Positions 9,453 to 17,981 are shown, counted from the stretch's first letter. The stretch is DNA of 64,000 nt from an uncultured Clostridium sp. (GCA_900548455.1 URKQ01000007.1:62001-126000), one strand, 5' to 3'. Notes: generated from the sequence alone by a model not told the origin. Translations and numbers: made by a program.

Positions 9453-9545
9453 ATAACTCTTTGGCAACTGGCTGGCATACCAAATATTGGCTTAGCCCCT
9501 ATAGCTTTGCGTCACTAATTTTCATTAGCTTTGCCATATTAACTT
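9453..9545 (-). promoter_or_regulatory. Cyclic di-GMP class I (GEMM-I) riboswitch aptamer
   Basis: On the minus strand the RNA has the class I hallmarks in order: GGCAAAGC, a short helix CUAAU-GAAA-AUUAG closed by a GAAA tetraloop, the invariant GACGCAAAGC, a GGGGCUAAGCC segment as tetraloop receptor region, a second arm UAUUUGGUAUGCC, and the closing AGCCAGUUGCCAAAG. It follows a sigma-A type promoter by only a few bases and precedes a terminator and the flgB operon. In Clostridioides difficile a class I riboswitch also controls the flgB operon, so the expected effect is repression of motility at high c-di-GMP. Confidence 0.93.
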
Positions 9546-9553
9546 GTAATTTA

Positions 9554-9582
9554 ATGTTATACAAAAAACGTGATTTTGTCAA
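9554..9582 (-). promoter_or_regulatory. Sigma-A type promoter of the flgB operon
   Basis: TTGACA (plus 9577-9582, perfect -35) and TAACAT (9554-9559) are separated by 17 bases on the minus strand. Transcription would begin a few bases before the c-di-GMP aptamer, so the riboswitch lies at the very 5' end of the message. No sigma-28 motif is seen here, which fits an early class flagellar operon. Confidence 0.8.
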
Positions 9583-9656
9583 GTATTTCCTGTCATTTTT
9601 CTATCTATTTACATAATTTCGTATAAAAATCTTTTAACCCTGTCAATTCTATTTAA

Positions 9657-9700
9657 AAAGCCAATAAGTACTATAATATTTAAAAGTACTTATTGGCTTT
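9657..9700 (-). terminator. Terminator after the YjfB-like gene
   Basis: AAAGCCAATAAGTACT and its perfect 16-base complement flank a 12-base loop; a run of T follows on the minus strand (GGCTTTTTAAAT). It ends transcription from the second flagellin and yjfB-like gene just before the flgB promoter. The T-rich flank on the other side is weaker but it could also act on plus-strand transcripts. Confidence 0.85.
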
Positions 9701-9704
9701 ATTT

Positions 9705-9884
9705 CTAAACTATTTTATTTAAGTTATTTCCTATGGATGGGTTTAACTCCATCTCATCAATCATCTTTACCATACCCTCCGCCATAACTTCTGAGGAATT
9801 CATATTCATCTTCATTACAGAAAGTGATACAGCACTCGCTAATGCTGATTGACTCATAGCTGTAGACAATGCTCCTATATCCAT
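9705..9884 (-). CDS. YjfB-like putative motility protein
   Basis: A 59-residue gene too short for routine ORF calls. ATG at 9884 follows AGGAGGTTAGTAAT. The product starts MDIGALSTAMSQSALASAVS, continues with VMKMNMNSSEVMAEGMVKMI and ends in NPSIGNNLNKIV. This matches the small YjfB_motility family, found beside flagellar genes in Firmicutes; its function is unknown to me beyond the association. It lies 34 bases after the second flagellin and before a strong terminator, so the two are probably cotranscribed. Confidence 0.8.
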   Translation of the reverse strand: MDIGALSTAMSQSALASAVSLSVMKMNMNSSEVMAEGMVKMIDEMELNPSIGNNLNKIV

Positions 9885-9918
9885 ATTACTAACCTCCTGT
9901 TATTTAGATTATATAATC

Positions 9919-10761
9919 TTATTGAGCCTTTACATTCTGTAGTATTTGCAGAATATCTTGAGGAAATTTATTCGTTTGCGCCATCATAGAAAGTCCACTT
10001 TCTATTAATATTGAGTTCTTTGAATGTTGTAGCATCTCAAGGGCAATATCTGCTCCTACAATTGTAGCTTCTGCATTTTCTACCTTTCCTGTGATATCTT
10101 CCATAGTATCATAGGTTGATTCCATTCTATTACATACGGCTCCATATTTTCCCCTAGCACTATTTAACTTATCTACAGCACTTTCTATTCTTATAAGTGC
10201 TTCATCTGTATTCTCAGTTGAAATTTTATTAGTACCATCTTTATTAACTAAACCTAATCCTTCTGCTGTTAGGTTATGAGTTTCTATCTGTACCACATCA
10301 TCACTCGTTGCTCCAATTAAAAGATCAATTCCCATACCTTCTTTATTTTTATCTGATAAAAGTTTTACACCATTCATCTCTGTATTATTAGCTGTATAGG
10401 TTATATGGTCAATCATTGAATCTATTTCACCTTGAATTACTTTTCTATCTTCTTCAGTATTAGCTCCACCAGCTTGAACCATTAATTCCTTTATTCTAGT
10501 AAGACCATTACTTATGGTATCCATTCCACCATCCATAGTTTGCAAAAGACTAGTACTGTCCTGTACGTTTCTACTTGCCATTTGAAGAGATCTAACTTCC
10601 ATTCTAAGCTTATCACTTTTAGCTTTTGCATTAGGATCATCTCTATAACTATTAATTTTATTTCCTGAGGAAATATGCTTATATGTTTTTGATTGAGCCT
10701 CTAAATTATTACTATATCTATTAAATATCCTCATGGAGGCCATATTTCTACATAATCTCAT
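9919..10761 (-). CDS. Second, divergent flagellin
   Basis: 280 residues. N-terminal D0/D1 region starts MRLCRNMASMRIFNRYSNN and has LRMEVRSLQMASRNVQDSTS; the C-terminal D1/D0 region has VENAEATIVGADIALEMLQH and ends PQDILQILQNVKAQ. It differs strongly from the main flagellin at 28361-29176 (for example NRYSNN and KFPQDILQ in place of the usual QANQQPQGVLQ ending). It has its own sigma-28-like promoter at 10798-10824. It may be a minor filament subunit or a specialised segment, or it may be the glycan carrier. Start has GGGAGTG, 6 bases upstream. Confidence 0.85.
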   Translation of the reverse strand: MRLCRNMASMRIFNRYSNNLEAQSKTYKHISSGNKINSYRDDPNAKAKSDKLRMEVRSLQMASRNVQDSTSLLQTMDGGMDTISNGLTRIKELMVQAGGANTEEDRKVIQGEIDSMIDHITYTANNTEMNGVKLLSDKNKEGMGIDLLIGATSDDVVQIETHNLTAEGLGLVNKDGTNKISTENTDEALIRIESAVDKLNSARGKYGAVCNRMESTYDTMEDITGKVENAEATIVGADIALEMLQHSKNSILIESGLSMMAQTNKFPQDILQILQNVKAQ

Positions 10762-10797
10762 TTTCTCACTCCCTGCATTTATAACTCACTAGTTTAA

Positions 10798-10824
10798 TTA
10801 TCGATATAAAAACAAAAACCTTTA
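10798..10824 (-). promoter_or_regulatory. Sigma-28 (SigD/FliA) type promoter for the second flagellin
   Basis: Minus strand TAAAGGTT, 11 bases, ATCGATAA, against the sigma-28 consensus TAAAGTTT-N11-GCCGATAA: 7 of 8 and 6 of 8 with exact spacing. The -35 box overlaps the stop of the LuxC-like gene. It should tie this flagellin to hook completion through FlgM. Confidence 0.72.
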
Positions 10825-12045
10825 ATTTATTATAGAACACATTCTTGTCAAAGCTCTAACCAAATCATATCCATCCCATATTAAATCAAAATCCGATGTT
10901 TTACCTACTGGGACAACTCTATCTATGCCACGTAACCCTCTATCTATTATCCAATTTCTAATCTTATCTGCTTCAATTCCATAATATGATATAGTTTGAT
11001 ACTTAGTTGTAATTATCGATTGAAGCTTTTCAAAACTATTATGACTATACTCTAAAAAATATCCCCCAGCACACGTAAAATTAGTAATTGTAGTATCTAA
11101 ATTATTAATGTTAATCCTACTTATTAAATTATCCTCTGTCTTTTCTATAGAAACATCTTTTAAGATGATTGCACACCTATAACCTGTAAGCAACTTATCT
11201 ACAGCAGTGATTGCCTCAACCTCATATTTACCCTTAATAAAATTATGCAAGCTGCTCCAAAATTTTTCTTTTGCTTTTTCAACTTCAGCACTATCCCCTA
11301 ACCATACAATTAATCTTGGTGATGAACAAGCATTTTGATCATATAAATATGTATCATTGTAAAAATCTTTAAGAAACTTATCCATTTCATTACAACTTAA
11401 AACTTTCTTAGCACTAAATATAGCAATAGAATATCTATCTGCAAAAGCTATATCTACGGCTCTTGATGAAATCTTTGACTCTTTTATATTTCTAATTGTA
11501 TTATCTCCACCCCAAATAATTCTTGCATCACAAATAGATGAAAAATAATCATTAATCAATTTGTTTTTATCATAACTTAAAATACATATATAATCTTTTA
11601 AAAATGAGTGGTTTTTTTCAAACACCTTTTTTATTAATCTACATATTATTTCTGTTTGAATGTACTCTTTATTATATGATACTCGTACAATACAACTATT
11701 TCCACTTAACAGACCTACAACTAATGAATATGCAAAATTAATTGGTACATTAGAAGGTGCTATATGAAAACTTAATCCTCGACCAACTGCACATCCTTTT
11801 ATATCTTCATACCTTTTTTTAAGTTTATTAATGTTCCCTTTTCTACAAAAAAAGCCAAAAGTTATTATATCTGAATACTGTCTCAGTTGCTTATCTCCCA
11901 TAATTTCTTTTGCTAAATCATCTAAAAAACAACATACCTCATCAGAAAAAGGAGGCAAGGCCTTAAGTTTAACCATATCATCAAAATTAATACCACTAGA
12001 GTATTTAACTCTAACACTATCTAAATTTATCTTCATAAGTATCAC
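10822..12045 (-). CDS. LuxC-like acyl-CoA/acyl-thioester reductase
   Basis: About 404-407 residues. Shows the LuxC family segment HIAPSNVPINFAYSLVVGLL (near 93-112) and the nucleophile region DQNACSSPRLIVW with the catalytic cysteine near 240. LuxC-type enzymes are aldehyde-dehydrogenase relatives that reduce an acyl thioester to an aldehyde with NAD(P)H. No luciferase (LuxA/B) is present, so bioluminescence is not the role; the neighbours suggest making an aldehyde for a flagellin glycan. Start is unclear: a GTG at 12045 is 4 bases after AGGGGGTG, an ATG at 12036 13 bases after. It overlaps the LuxE-like gene. Confidence 0.85.
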   Translation of the reverse strand: MILMKINLDSVRVKYSSGINFDDMVKLKALPPFSDEVCCFLDDLAKEIMGDKQLRQYSDIITFGFFCRKGNINKLKKRYEDIKGCAVGRGLSFHIAPSNVPINFAYSLVVGLLSGNSCIVRVSYNKEYIQTEIICRLIKKVFEKNHSFLKDYICILSYDKNKLINDYFSSICDARIIWGGDNTIRNIKESKISSRAVDIAFADRYSIAIFSAKKVLSCNEMDKFLKDFYNDTYLYDQNACSSPRLIVWLGDSAEVEKAKEKFWSSLHNFIKGKYEVEAITAVDKLLTGYRCAIILKDVSIEKTEDNLISRININNLDTTITNFTCAGGYFLEYSHNSFEKLQSIITTKYQTISYYGIEADKIRNWIIDRGLRGIDRVVPVGKTSDFDLIWDGYDLVRALTRMCSIIN

Positions 12046-13099
12046 TACACCCCCTTATTTCTGCATTCTTAAGTCTCCCTATTGCTTTAAAATATTTTCC
12101 ATATCTTCCGCAAGGGCAATCATCTTCTCCTAAAATAATACCTTCATCTTCAGTTAGTATCGCATGTCCAGGATAAGATTTAGGAAGTATTGATAACACT
12201 TCAATTATTCCTTTTTTACCTATTGGTGCTACTGAAAAATCAAATGGATCTCTTACTATTATATCTGAGAATATACTAGTATGAAGATGTCCGTATTCAC
12301 ATTCCATATATATAGTACCTGTCTGTTCTACCATGCCATAATAATTATATACTTTCTCTATCATACAGGCATGATATAAAGATTTCTTAAATTCTTCATT
12401 AGTCACTGCTTCTCCTTGAAGCTTTTTCCATCCTCCACCATGAATTAATATTCCATTGGAAAGATCTAGTTTATGTGAAAGTTTGATTATTTCTTTATAA
12501 AAATGTTGCCATATCATAAAAGTAAATCCAAATAATAAAATTGTTTCACCTTCATGCTTTTTAAGAAATTCTTCTATCTTTCCAATATCAATATTCATGT
12601 TTTCATCAAGGGCATAGATTTTATCATAAGCAAACATTTGAAAACCGATAATACCCGCTCCCCTAGCAGAAAACATTTTTCTATCCTTTATAACAGCAGA
12701 TGTATCTAAAATTATCATAGGTAATCTTTTACTTCCAATATATGAAGAAACAATCTTGGTTAAAGTTTTTGTTTGATTAATAGAAGTTTCTCTGTCCAAA
12801 AAAATCTTAGAAACTTGTTGTCCCGAAGTTCCAGAAGATGTCATAGTCTTAAAAATTTCATCTTCCCTAATACTTTTCAAATTAAATTCCTTAAAAAGTC
12901 TAACTGGCAAAAATGGAATTTCACTATACCCATGGATATCTTCAATGTTAATACTTTTACTATTTATTATACTTTTATATTCTACGGAATTATTATAGTG
13001 AAAAAGGGTTAAATCTTTAAACCTTTGGGTTAGAATTTTATTCTTATCATCCTTATTAAGAGAATAAGGTGGGATATTTATAAAGTCATTAAATTCCAT
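12017..13099 (-). CDS. LuxE-like acyl-protein synthetase/acyltransferase
   Basis: About 360 residues. ATG 13099 is chosen because GGAGG lies 9 bases upstream; the frame is open further to 13144 but without a site. MEFNDFINIPPYSL, then an adenylate-binding loop TMTSSGTSGQQVSK near 95-110, NYYGMVEQTGTIYMEC, and a CPCGRYGKYFKAIGR ending mark the LuxE branch of the adenylate-forming superfamily. In lux systems LuxE activates a fatty acid as acyl-AMP and hands it to LuxC, so LuxC and LuxE side by side imply a working acid-to-aldehyde pair. It overlaps the upstream ligase gene by 11 bases. Confidence 0.83.
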   Translation of the reverse strand: MEFNDFINIPPYSLNKDDKNKILTQRFKDLTLFHYNNSVEYKSIINSKSINIEDIHGYSEIPFLPVRLFKEFNLKSIREDEIFKTMTSSGTSGQQVSKIFLDRETSINQTKTLTKIVSSYIGSKRLPMIILDTSAVIKDRKMFSARGAGIIGFQMFAYDKIYALDENMNIDIGKIEEFLKKHEGETILLFGFTFMIWQHFYKEIIKLSHKLDLSNGILIHGGGWKKLQGEAVTNEEFKKSLYHACMIEKVYNYYGMVEQTGTIYMECEYGHLHTSIFSDIIVRDPFDFSVAPIGKKGIIEVLSILPKSYPGHAILTEDEGIILGEDDCPCGRYGKYFKAIGRLKNAEIRGCSDTYEDKFR

Positions 13100-14510
13100 T
13101 ATATAATTCCTCCAACTTTTTATAAAGTGTTTTGCCTGCATCATTTTTGGGAATAACTTTTATTTCTTTTACTTGAAAAGCTTTTATATTTAACCCAGTT
13201 ACTTGTGAAATATAGGTTCTTATCTCCTTTAAATAAGCTACATCTGTAATATAAATATACATCTTATCATCTACCCCTGTACAAGCACAATCTAGTGTTT
13301 GAAATTTACCTTTAATAATTCTTTCAACTTCATCCAAATTTACTCTATTCCCAAAAATCTTCAAAAATCTTTTTTTTCTACCTACAATATAATAGTATCC
13401 ATCATCATCTCTCTTTGCCATATCTCCAGTTACCAAAACGCCTTTATTATCGTCACCCTTAGCTAAATCCTCTCCACATTCTGCATATCCTAGTGTTACA
13501 TTTTCTCCATAATACTTCAGCTCTCCAACTACATTGGATTTCAAAATTTCATTATTATTAATGTCCACAAGAGAAAATCTCCCACCAGGAATTGGGATTC
13601 CCATACTACCATACTTTTCTAAAGCCATCTCCTTAGGTAAATATGCCATTCTAGCAGTAGCTTCTGTCTGTCCATACATAACTATAAATGCTATCTTATT
13701 TTCCTCTGCGTATTGAGCATATTTTTTATGAAGTTCAGGTGATAATTTTCCTCCTGCTTGAGTCATTGTTTTTAATGATGGTAATTCCATTTTATTAAAT
13801 CGTAATTTATTTAATATTTCATATGTATACGGAACCCCTCCAAAAGAAGTAGCTTTTTCTACCTTAAAAAAATCCCAAAAATCTTTTTCCATTATAGATT
13901 TATCTGTTAATAATATTGTTGCTCCTACATACAAATGGCTATTAATGATAGAGAGTCCATAAGTATAATTCATTGGCAATGTTGTTATAGGTCTTTCATT
14001 TTCATCGATTAATAAATATTGACATATGGATTTTGTATTAGCTAAAATATTTTTATAACTTTGACGAACAAGCTTAGGACTTCCTGTTGAACCAGATGTA
14101 GTTAAAAGCAGCGCTAAATCTTCATAAAGTTCATATCCCTCTTCAAAATTTGTTTTAAGAAGAGAATATGAATATAAATTTAACTTTACTTTATATCCTT
14201 TAAATTCTTTAATTCTATTAGATGGAATCCATATGTAAGCCGGCTTATATGTATTTAATAAACTTTCCAAAAGATTTCTATCTAAATCAGAAGATAAAAG
14301 TAATGGAACAATATCATTCTTTAAAAAAGCAGTATATCCCACCATTGAACCAATAGTATTAGAACAAATTGAAAAAACAAGTTTTCTTCTTGGAATAATA
14401 GAAGAAATATCTTTCCATACATCCGAAAGTTCAGAATAACTTATTTTATCCCCCTTATCATCTATAGCTGCTATTCTGTCTGCCAAATCACTTTTTTTTA
14501 AAGTATCCAT
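13089..14510 (-). CDS. AMP-dependent acyl ligase (ANL superfamily)
   Basis: About 473 residues. P-loop-like motif ALLLTTSGSTGSPKLVRQSY near 130-150, YGQTEATARMAYLP near 280, TGDMAKRDDDGYYYIVGR near 365 and KNDAGKTLYKKLEEL at the end, with the C-terminal catalytic lysine, identify an acyl-AMP-forming ligase. ATG 14510 is 8 bases from AGGGGAG and is preferred over the GTG at 14516. It probably activates a carboxylic acid for loading on the nearby acyl carrier protein or CoA; the substrate cannot be read from sequence. It is a second activating enzyme beside the LuxE-like one, which hints at two acyl inputs or two steps. Confidence 0.85.
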   Translation of the reverse strand: MDTLKKSDLADRIAAIDDKGDKISYSELSDVWKDISSIIPRRKLVFSICSNTIGSMVGYTAFLKNDIVPLLLSSDLDRNLLESLLNTYKPAYIWIPSNRIKEFKGYKVKLNLYSYSLLKTNFEEGYELYEDLALLLTTSGSTGSPKLVRQSYKNILANTKSICQYLLIDENERPITTLPMNYTYGLSIINSHLYVGATILLTDKSIMEKDFWDFFKVEKATSFGGVPYTYEILNKLRFNKMELPSLKTMTQAGGKLSPELHKKYAQYAEENKIAFIVMYGQTEATARMAYLPKEMALEKYGSMGIPIPGGRFSLVDINNNEILKSNVVGELKYYGENVTLGYAECGEDLAKGDDNKGVLVTGDMAKRDDDGYYYIVGRKKRFLKIFGNRVNLDEVERIIKGKFQTLDCACTGVDDKMYIYITDVAYLKEIRTYISQVTGLNIKAFQVKEIKVIPKNDAGKTLYKKLEELYNGI

Positions 14511-14586
14511 AAGCACATCTCCCCTTCTATTAGTAAATTCACTGCAAAACTTCTATTAATTATTAAAGCCAATAACATAATTAAAA

Positions 14587-14614
14587 TTATCGTTATCAGC
14601 TTCTCTAATCTTTT
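14587..14614 (-). promoter_or_regulatory. Possible sigma-28 promoter before the acyl ligase
   Basis: Minus strand AAAAGATT, 12 bases, AACGATAA. The -10 box is good (6 of 8 against GCCGATAA), but the -35 box matches only 6 of 8 and the spacing is one base long. It lies at the end of the transketolase C gene, about 75 bases before the ligase start. If real, it would transcribe the ligase, LuxE-like and LuxC-like genes with the filament genes. Confidence 0.3.
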
Positions 14615-15584
14615 ATAAGTTCATTTCTTTTAAAACTCTTGCGGCAATATGTTCCGACTTTAACCCATATTTATTTAAGATATATGAGTAAGAAGCTCCC
14701 TTAATAAATTTATCTGGTAATCCAATATTTATTAGAATGTTATTCTTCTTTTCCTTTGTTAAATATTGTGATACTGCACTACCTAGTCCTCCTGTTTCAA
14801 AATGCTCTTCAACAGTTACTATATATTTTGACTTTGAAGTAACATTATCTAATAATTTTATATCTAACGGCTTTACGGTATGCATATCAATTACACCTAC
14901 TGAAACGTTATTATTCTTTAATATTTTTGAAGCCTCTAGACATTCAAAAACCATGGATCCTGATGCAATAAATGTAATATCTGAACCTTCTTCTAATACA
15001 ATTCCTTTTCCAATTTCAAAATCAAAGTCTTCAGGATAAATAATAGGAGTATTCACAGTTCCTGTTAATCTAATATACATAGGTCCATCCCAATTTATAG
15101 CTTTTTCAACTGTTTTAGCAATGGAAGCTCCATCAGCAGGAGATACAATGGTCATATTAGGAATTGATCTCATTATCGCTACATCTTCTAGTCCATAATG
15201 AGAATTGCCTAAGTAAGCCATAGCGACTCCACTACCTAGACCTACAGCTTTTACATTCAGGTTCATATATCCTGCATCAATACGCATTTGTTCACAACTT
15301 CTCATTGTAACAAAAGGTGCAAAGGAAGATGCAAATACAGGAATACCTTCCCTTGCAATACCTGCTGCAATACTTATCATATTTTGTTCTGCTATTCCAA
15401 CGTTAATAAATCTATCTTCATACTCTTCCATAAACTTCTTTAATCCAGAAGATTTACCTAAGTCTGCAGATAACACCATAAAATCATCATTGTCTTTTGC
15501 TAAATCAAAAATAGATTTTCCAAAAGTTCCTCTAGATCCTAACCTAGACCACATCCTTGAATTCTTTTTACTATATTCCATCAT
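14613..15584 (-). CDS. Transketolase-like C-terminal subunit
   Basis: 323 residues. Carries the pyrimidine-binding domain with GIAEQNMISIAAGIAREG near 85-105 (the conserved Glu activates thiamine diphosphate) and the C-terminal transketolase domain (VEEHFETGGLGSAVSQYL near 265). It pairs with the N-terminal subunit at 15571-16407, whose end overlaps it by 14 bases. Such split transketolases move a two-carbon ketol unit between a ketose and an aldehyde. Its place in an island with an aldehyde-forming LuxC suggests a non-standard acceptor rather than the pentose phosphate pathway. Confidence 0.9.
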   Translation of the reverse strand: MMEYSKKNSRMWSRLGSRGTFGKSIFDLAKDNDDFMVLSADLGKSSGLKKFMEEYEDRFINVGIAEQNMISIAAGIAREGIPVFASSFAPFVTMRSCEQMRIDAGYMNLNVKAVGLGSGVAMAYLGNSHYGLEDVAIMRSIPNMTIVSPADGASIAKTVEKAINWDGPMYIRLTGTVNTPIIYPEDFDFEIGKGIVLEEGSDITFIASGSMVFECLEASKILKNNNVSVGVIDMHTVKPLDIKLLDNVTSKSKYIVTVEEHFETGGLGSAVSQYLTKEKKNNILINIGLPDKFIKGASYSYILNKYGLKSEHIAARVLKEMNL

Positions 15585-16407
15585 ACATTTCTCCTAATGA
15601 CTGTAATGCTAATTCATACTGACTATCACTCATTTTATTATGATGCCACTCATTATCATTTTCCATAAAATTAACTCCACGACCCTTAATTGTTTTAGCA
15701 ATAATAACCCTTGGTTTCTCATTATCATATTCTTTATCAAACACTTGTTGTAAATCTTCTATGTTATGTCCATCTACAACATCTACATTCCATCCAAAAG
15801 CACTCCACTTTTCTTCAAAGCCTGCCATGCTCATAATATTATTACTATTTCCATCACTTTGAAGCTCATTATAATCTATAATTGCAACTAGATTTTTCAA
15901 CTTATATTGGTTTGCAGCCATAGCCCCTTCCCATATTGAACCTTCGTTGCATTCACCATTTCCCATAAGAACGTATACCTTATAATCTAATTTTTTTCTT
16001 CTCGCAGCCAACAGACTACCAATACCTAGTCCTAAACCATGCCCTAAGCTTCCGTTAGAAGCTTCAATTCCTAAATCTAGTTTCATAACTGGGTGAGAGC
16101 CAAAATCACTTTCATCTTGCTGGAAAGTGTTTAATTGCTCCTTGGAAATAAATCCTGCCTGTTCTAAGGCTGTATAATATCCTAAAACTCCGTGACCCTT
16201 ACTTAAAATAAACCTATCTCGCAGATTCCAACTAGGGTTTTTACTATCATAATTCATAACACTTCCATATAGGACTGCCATTATATCTATGATTGATAAT
16301 CCACCACCAAAATGAGAATTCCCATCAGTTATCATAGACAACTCTAAGGCCCTTTTTCTCATATCATATGCCATTTTTTCAATACTTTTAATTGACTTAG
16401 TCATCAC
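15571..16407 (-). CDS. Transketolase-like N-terminal subunit (TPP-binding)
   Basis: 278 residues. The diphosphate-binding motif GNGECNEGSIWEG followed by IIDYNELQSDG (GDG-N type, about residues 145-185), the conserved SKGHG near 70, and the early His of NSHFGGGLS agree with the transketolase N-terminal half. It acts as a heteromer with the downstream subunit. It is preceded by the SDR gene in the same operon with 9 bases between. Confidence 0.92.
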   Translation of the reverse strand: MMTKSIKSIEKMAYDMRKRALELSMITDGNSHFGGGLSIIDIMAVLYGSVMNYDSKNPSWNLRDRFILSKGHGVLGYYTALEQAGFISKEQLNTFQQDESDFGSHPVMKLDLGIEASNGSLGHGLGLGIGSLLAARRKKLDYKVYVLMGNGECNEGSIWEGAMAANQYKLKNLVAIIDYNELQSDGNSNNIMSMAGFEEKWSAFGWNVDVVDGHNIEDLQQVFDKEYDNEKPRVIIAKTIKGRGVNFMENDNEWHHNKMSDSQYELALQSLGEMYDGI

Positions 16408-16416
16408 TTAACACTC

Positions 16417-17166
16417 CTATCTTAACATACCACCATCAACTCTAATAACTTGTCCAGTAACAAAGCTACTCATATGAGATGACAAAAACAATGCTACATT
16501 GGCAATCTCCTCAGGCTCTGCTAATCTTTTCATAATAACATTATTTAAAGAATGTTGAAAAACATCTTCCTTCATTTCCTTTATCATATCAGTATTAGTC
16601 ATTCCTGGTGCAATTGCATTGACACGTATTCCATAGCCTCCCAACTCAGCAGCTAGTTTTTTAGTTGCTCCAACAATAGCTGCTTTACTTGACACATACT
16701 CTATTTGAGCTGGGCCTCCATCTAATGCAGCAATAGATGCCATATTAACAATACTCCCGCATTTTTGTTTCATCATTGTTCTAGAAATGTACTGTGTAAA
16801 AAGCATTTGAGAAAAAAAATTAATATCAAAAATTTCTTTCATTGATTGCATACTCATCATGGAAAATAATCTATTCTCCGGAACTATACTAGCATTATTA
16901 ACTAAAATATCTATTTTGCATTTTGAAGAAATAATTGTCTTTGCAGCTTTTTTTATTTCTTCGTCTTGAGTAAAATCAAAAGGTATAATATTTATATTAA
17001 CTTCATATAATTTCATTAACTCACTACATATCTTAGAGAATTCTTCCGATTCTTTACGCACACATGCATATATATTAGCACCATTTCGAGCAAAACATTC
17101 TAATATAGATTTTCCAATTCCTCGATTACAACCTGTTATAACTGCAGTTTTATTTTTTAATAACAT
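16417..17166 (-). CDS. Short-chain dehydrogenase/reductase (FabG-like)
   Basis: 249 residues, the classical SDR length. TGCNRGIGKSI at residues 10-20 is the NAD(P) loop (TGxxxGIG), LVNNASIVPENRLF carries NNA, and the active site has Ser in NMASIAALDGG and YVSSK (YxxxK). It ends VTGQVIRVDGGMLR as in FabG. It would reduce a keto group, either of a 3-oxoacyl thioester or of the ketol formed by the transketolase. Which of the two is not decided by sequence. Confidence 0.88.
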   Translation of the reverse strand: MLLKNKTAVITGCNRGIGKSILECFARNGANIYACVRKESEEFSKICSELMKLYEVNINIIPFDFTQDEEIKKAAKTIISSKCKIDILVNNASIVPENRLFSMMSMQSMKEIFDINFFSQMLFTQYISRTMMKQKCGSIVNMASIAALDGGPAQIEYVSSKAAIVGATKKLAAELGGYGIRVNAIAPGMTNTDMIKEMKEDVFQHSLNNVIMKRLAEPEEIANVALFLSSHMSSFVTGQVIRVDGGMLR

Positions 17167-17195
17167 AAATATCCTCCATATAACAAATAATTTTT

Positions 17196-17672
17196 TTACT
17201 TCTTATCTAAGGGGGAATATTTTTTTATTTCATCTGGAACTGCCATAGTTAGTTCAGCCTCACAAACTATTTGTCCATTCACATATCCTCTTCCTTTTCC
17301 CTTACATATACCTCTTCGCCAAGAAATAATATCAGTCTCTATATCAAATCTATCACCTGGAACAACCTCTTTAAAAAACTTAACATTACTAGAAATAAAG
17401 TAAGTAATTTTTCCCTCAAGATCAGGTAATGTAGTAATTGCAATTGCAATCATCTGAGATATTGCTTCAAGCTGCATTGTACCTGGCATAATAGGATTCC
17501 CTTGAAAATGAACAGGAAAAAACCAATCATTATTTGATAAATTTTTATATCCCTTTGCACTTTTTCCTGGAATCACTTCTGTTACATAATCTATCATTAA
17601 AAATGGATATCTCACAAGTTGATACTTTTGTAACTCTATTGCATTAAGTGAAAATCCTTTTCCCTCATCCAT
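17196..17672 (-). CDS. FabZ-like 3-hydroxyacyl-thioester dehydratase (hotdog fold)
   Basis: About 158 residues. VHFQGNPIMPGTMQLEAISQ is the FabZ/FabA active-site stretch with catalytic His and Glu both kept. The ATG at 17672 is 10 bases after GGAGG; another ATG at 17681 is only 1 base away from it and is less likely. With the SDR and acyl carrier protein it forms a small set that can process a carrier-bound acyl chain. No ketosynthase is present in the island, so chain extension must come from elsewhere or not occur. Confidence 0.85.
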   Translation of the reverse strand: MDEGKGFSLNAIELQKYQLVRYPFLMIDYVTEVIPGKSAKGYKNLSNNDWFFPVHFQGNPIMPGTMQLEAISQMIAIAITTLPDLEGKITYFISSNVKFFKEVVPGDRFDIETDIISWRRGICKGKGRGYVNGQIVCEAELTMAVPDEIKKYSPLDKK

Positions 17673-17693
17673 AAGTAACATTCCTCCACAAAA

Positions 17694-17936
17694 TTAAGCT
17701 ATAATAACATCATACTTTGATAAAATTTCTTTTCCTTTTTCATAAGAAGAAAAATCAATTATATCTTCCGTTTCCATCATTATGTCAAAAGTATCCTCTA
17801 GGACTGATATAAGTTCCATATGTCCAATAGAATCCCAAGCAGAAATACTATTATATTTTAAGTTCTCACCTAAATCACTTGATTCAACATTTAAACTTTC
17901 TATAAATACCTTATTATACTTTTCTAAATTACTCAT
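17694..17936 (-). CDS. Dedicated acyl carrier protein
   Basis: 80 residues, acidic. SISAWDSIGHMELISVLED holds the DS(I/L) site whose Ser accepts phosphopantetheine, near residue 37, followed by an acidic recognition helix (DTFDIMMETEDIIDFSSY). It lies 12 bases before the FabZ-like gene. A carrier inside a glycan island usually delivers an acyl group to a sugar-modifying acyltransferase; the LpxA/LpxD-like enzyme encoded next to it is the obvious partner. Confidence 0.9.
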   Translation of the reverse strand: MSNLEKYNKVFIESLNVESSDLGENLKYNSISAWDSIGHMELISVLEDTFDIMMETEDIIDFSSYEKGKEILSKYDVIIA

Positions 17937-17981
17937 ATCTTATCTCCAATCATTTTCAAATTATAATATTAAATTTCTACT

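Noticed and set aside
10822..14510. LuxC- and LuxE-like genes as a bioluminescence system
   Set aside because: No LuxA/LuxB luciferase or LuxD is present, and the neighbours are glycan and flagellar genes. The pair is read as generic acid-to-aldehyde chemistry.
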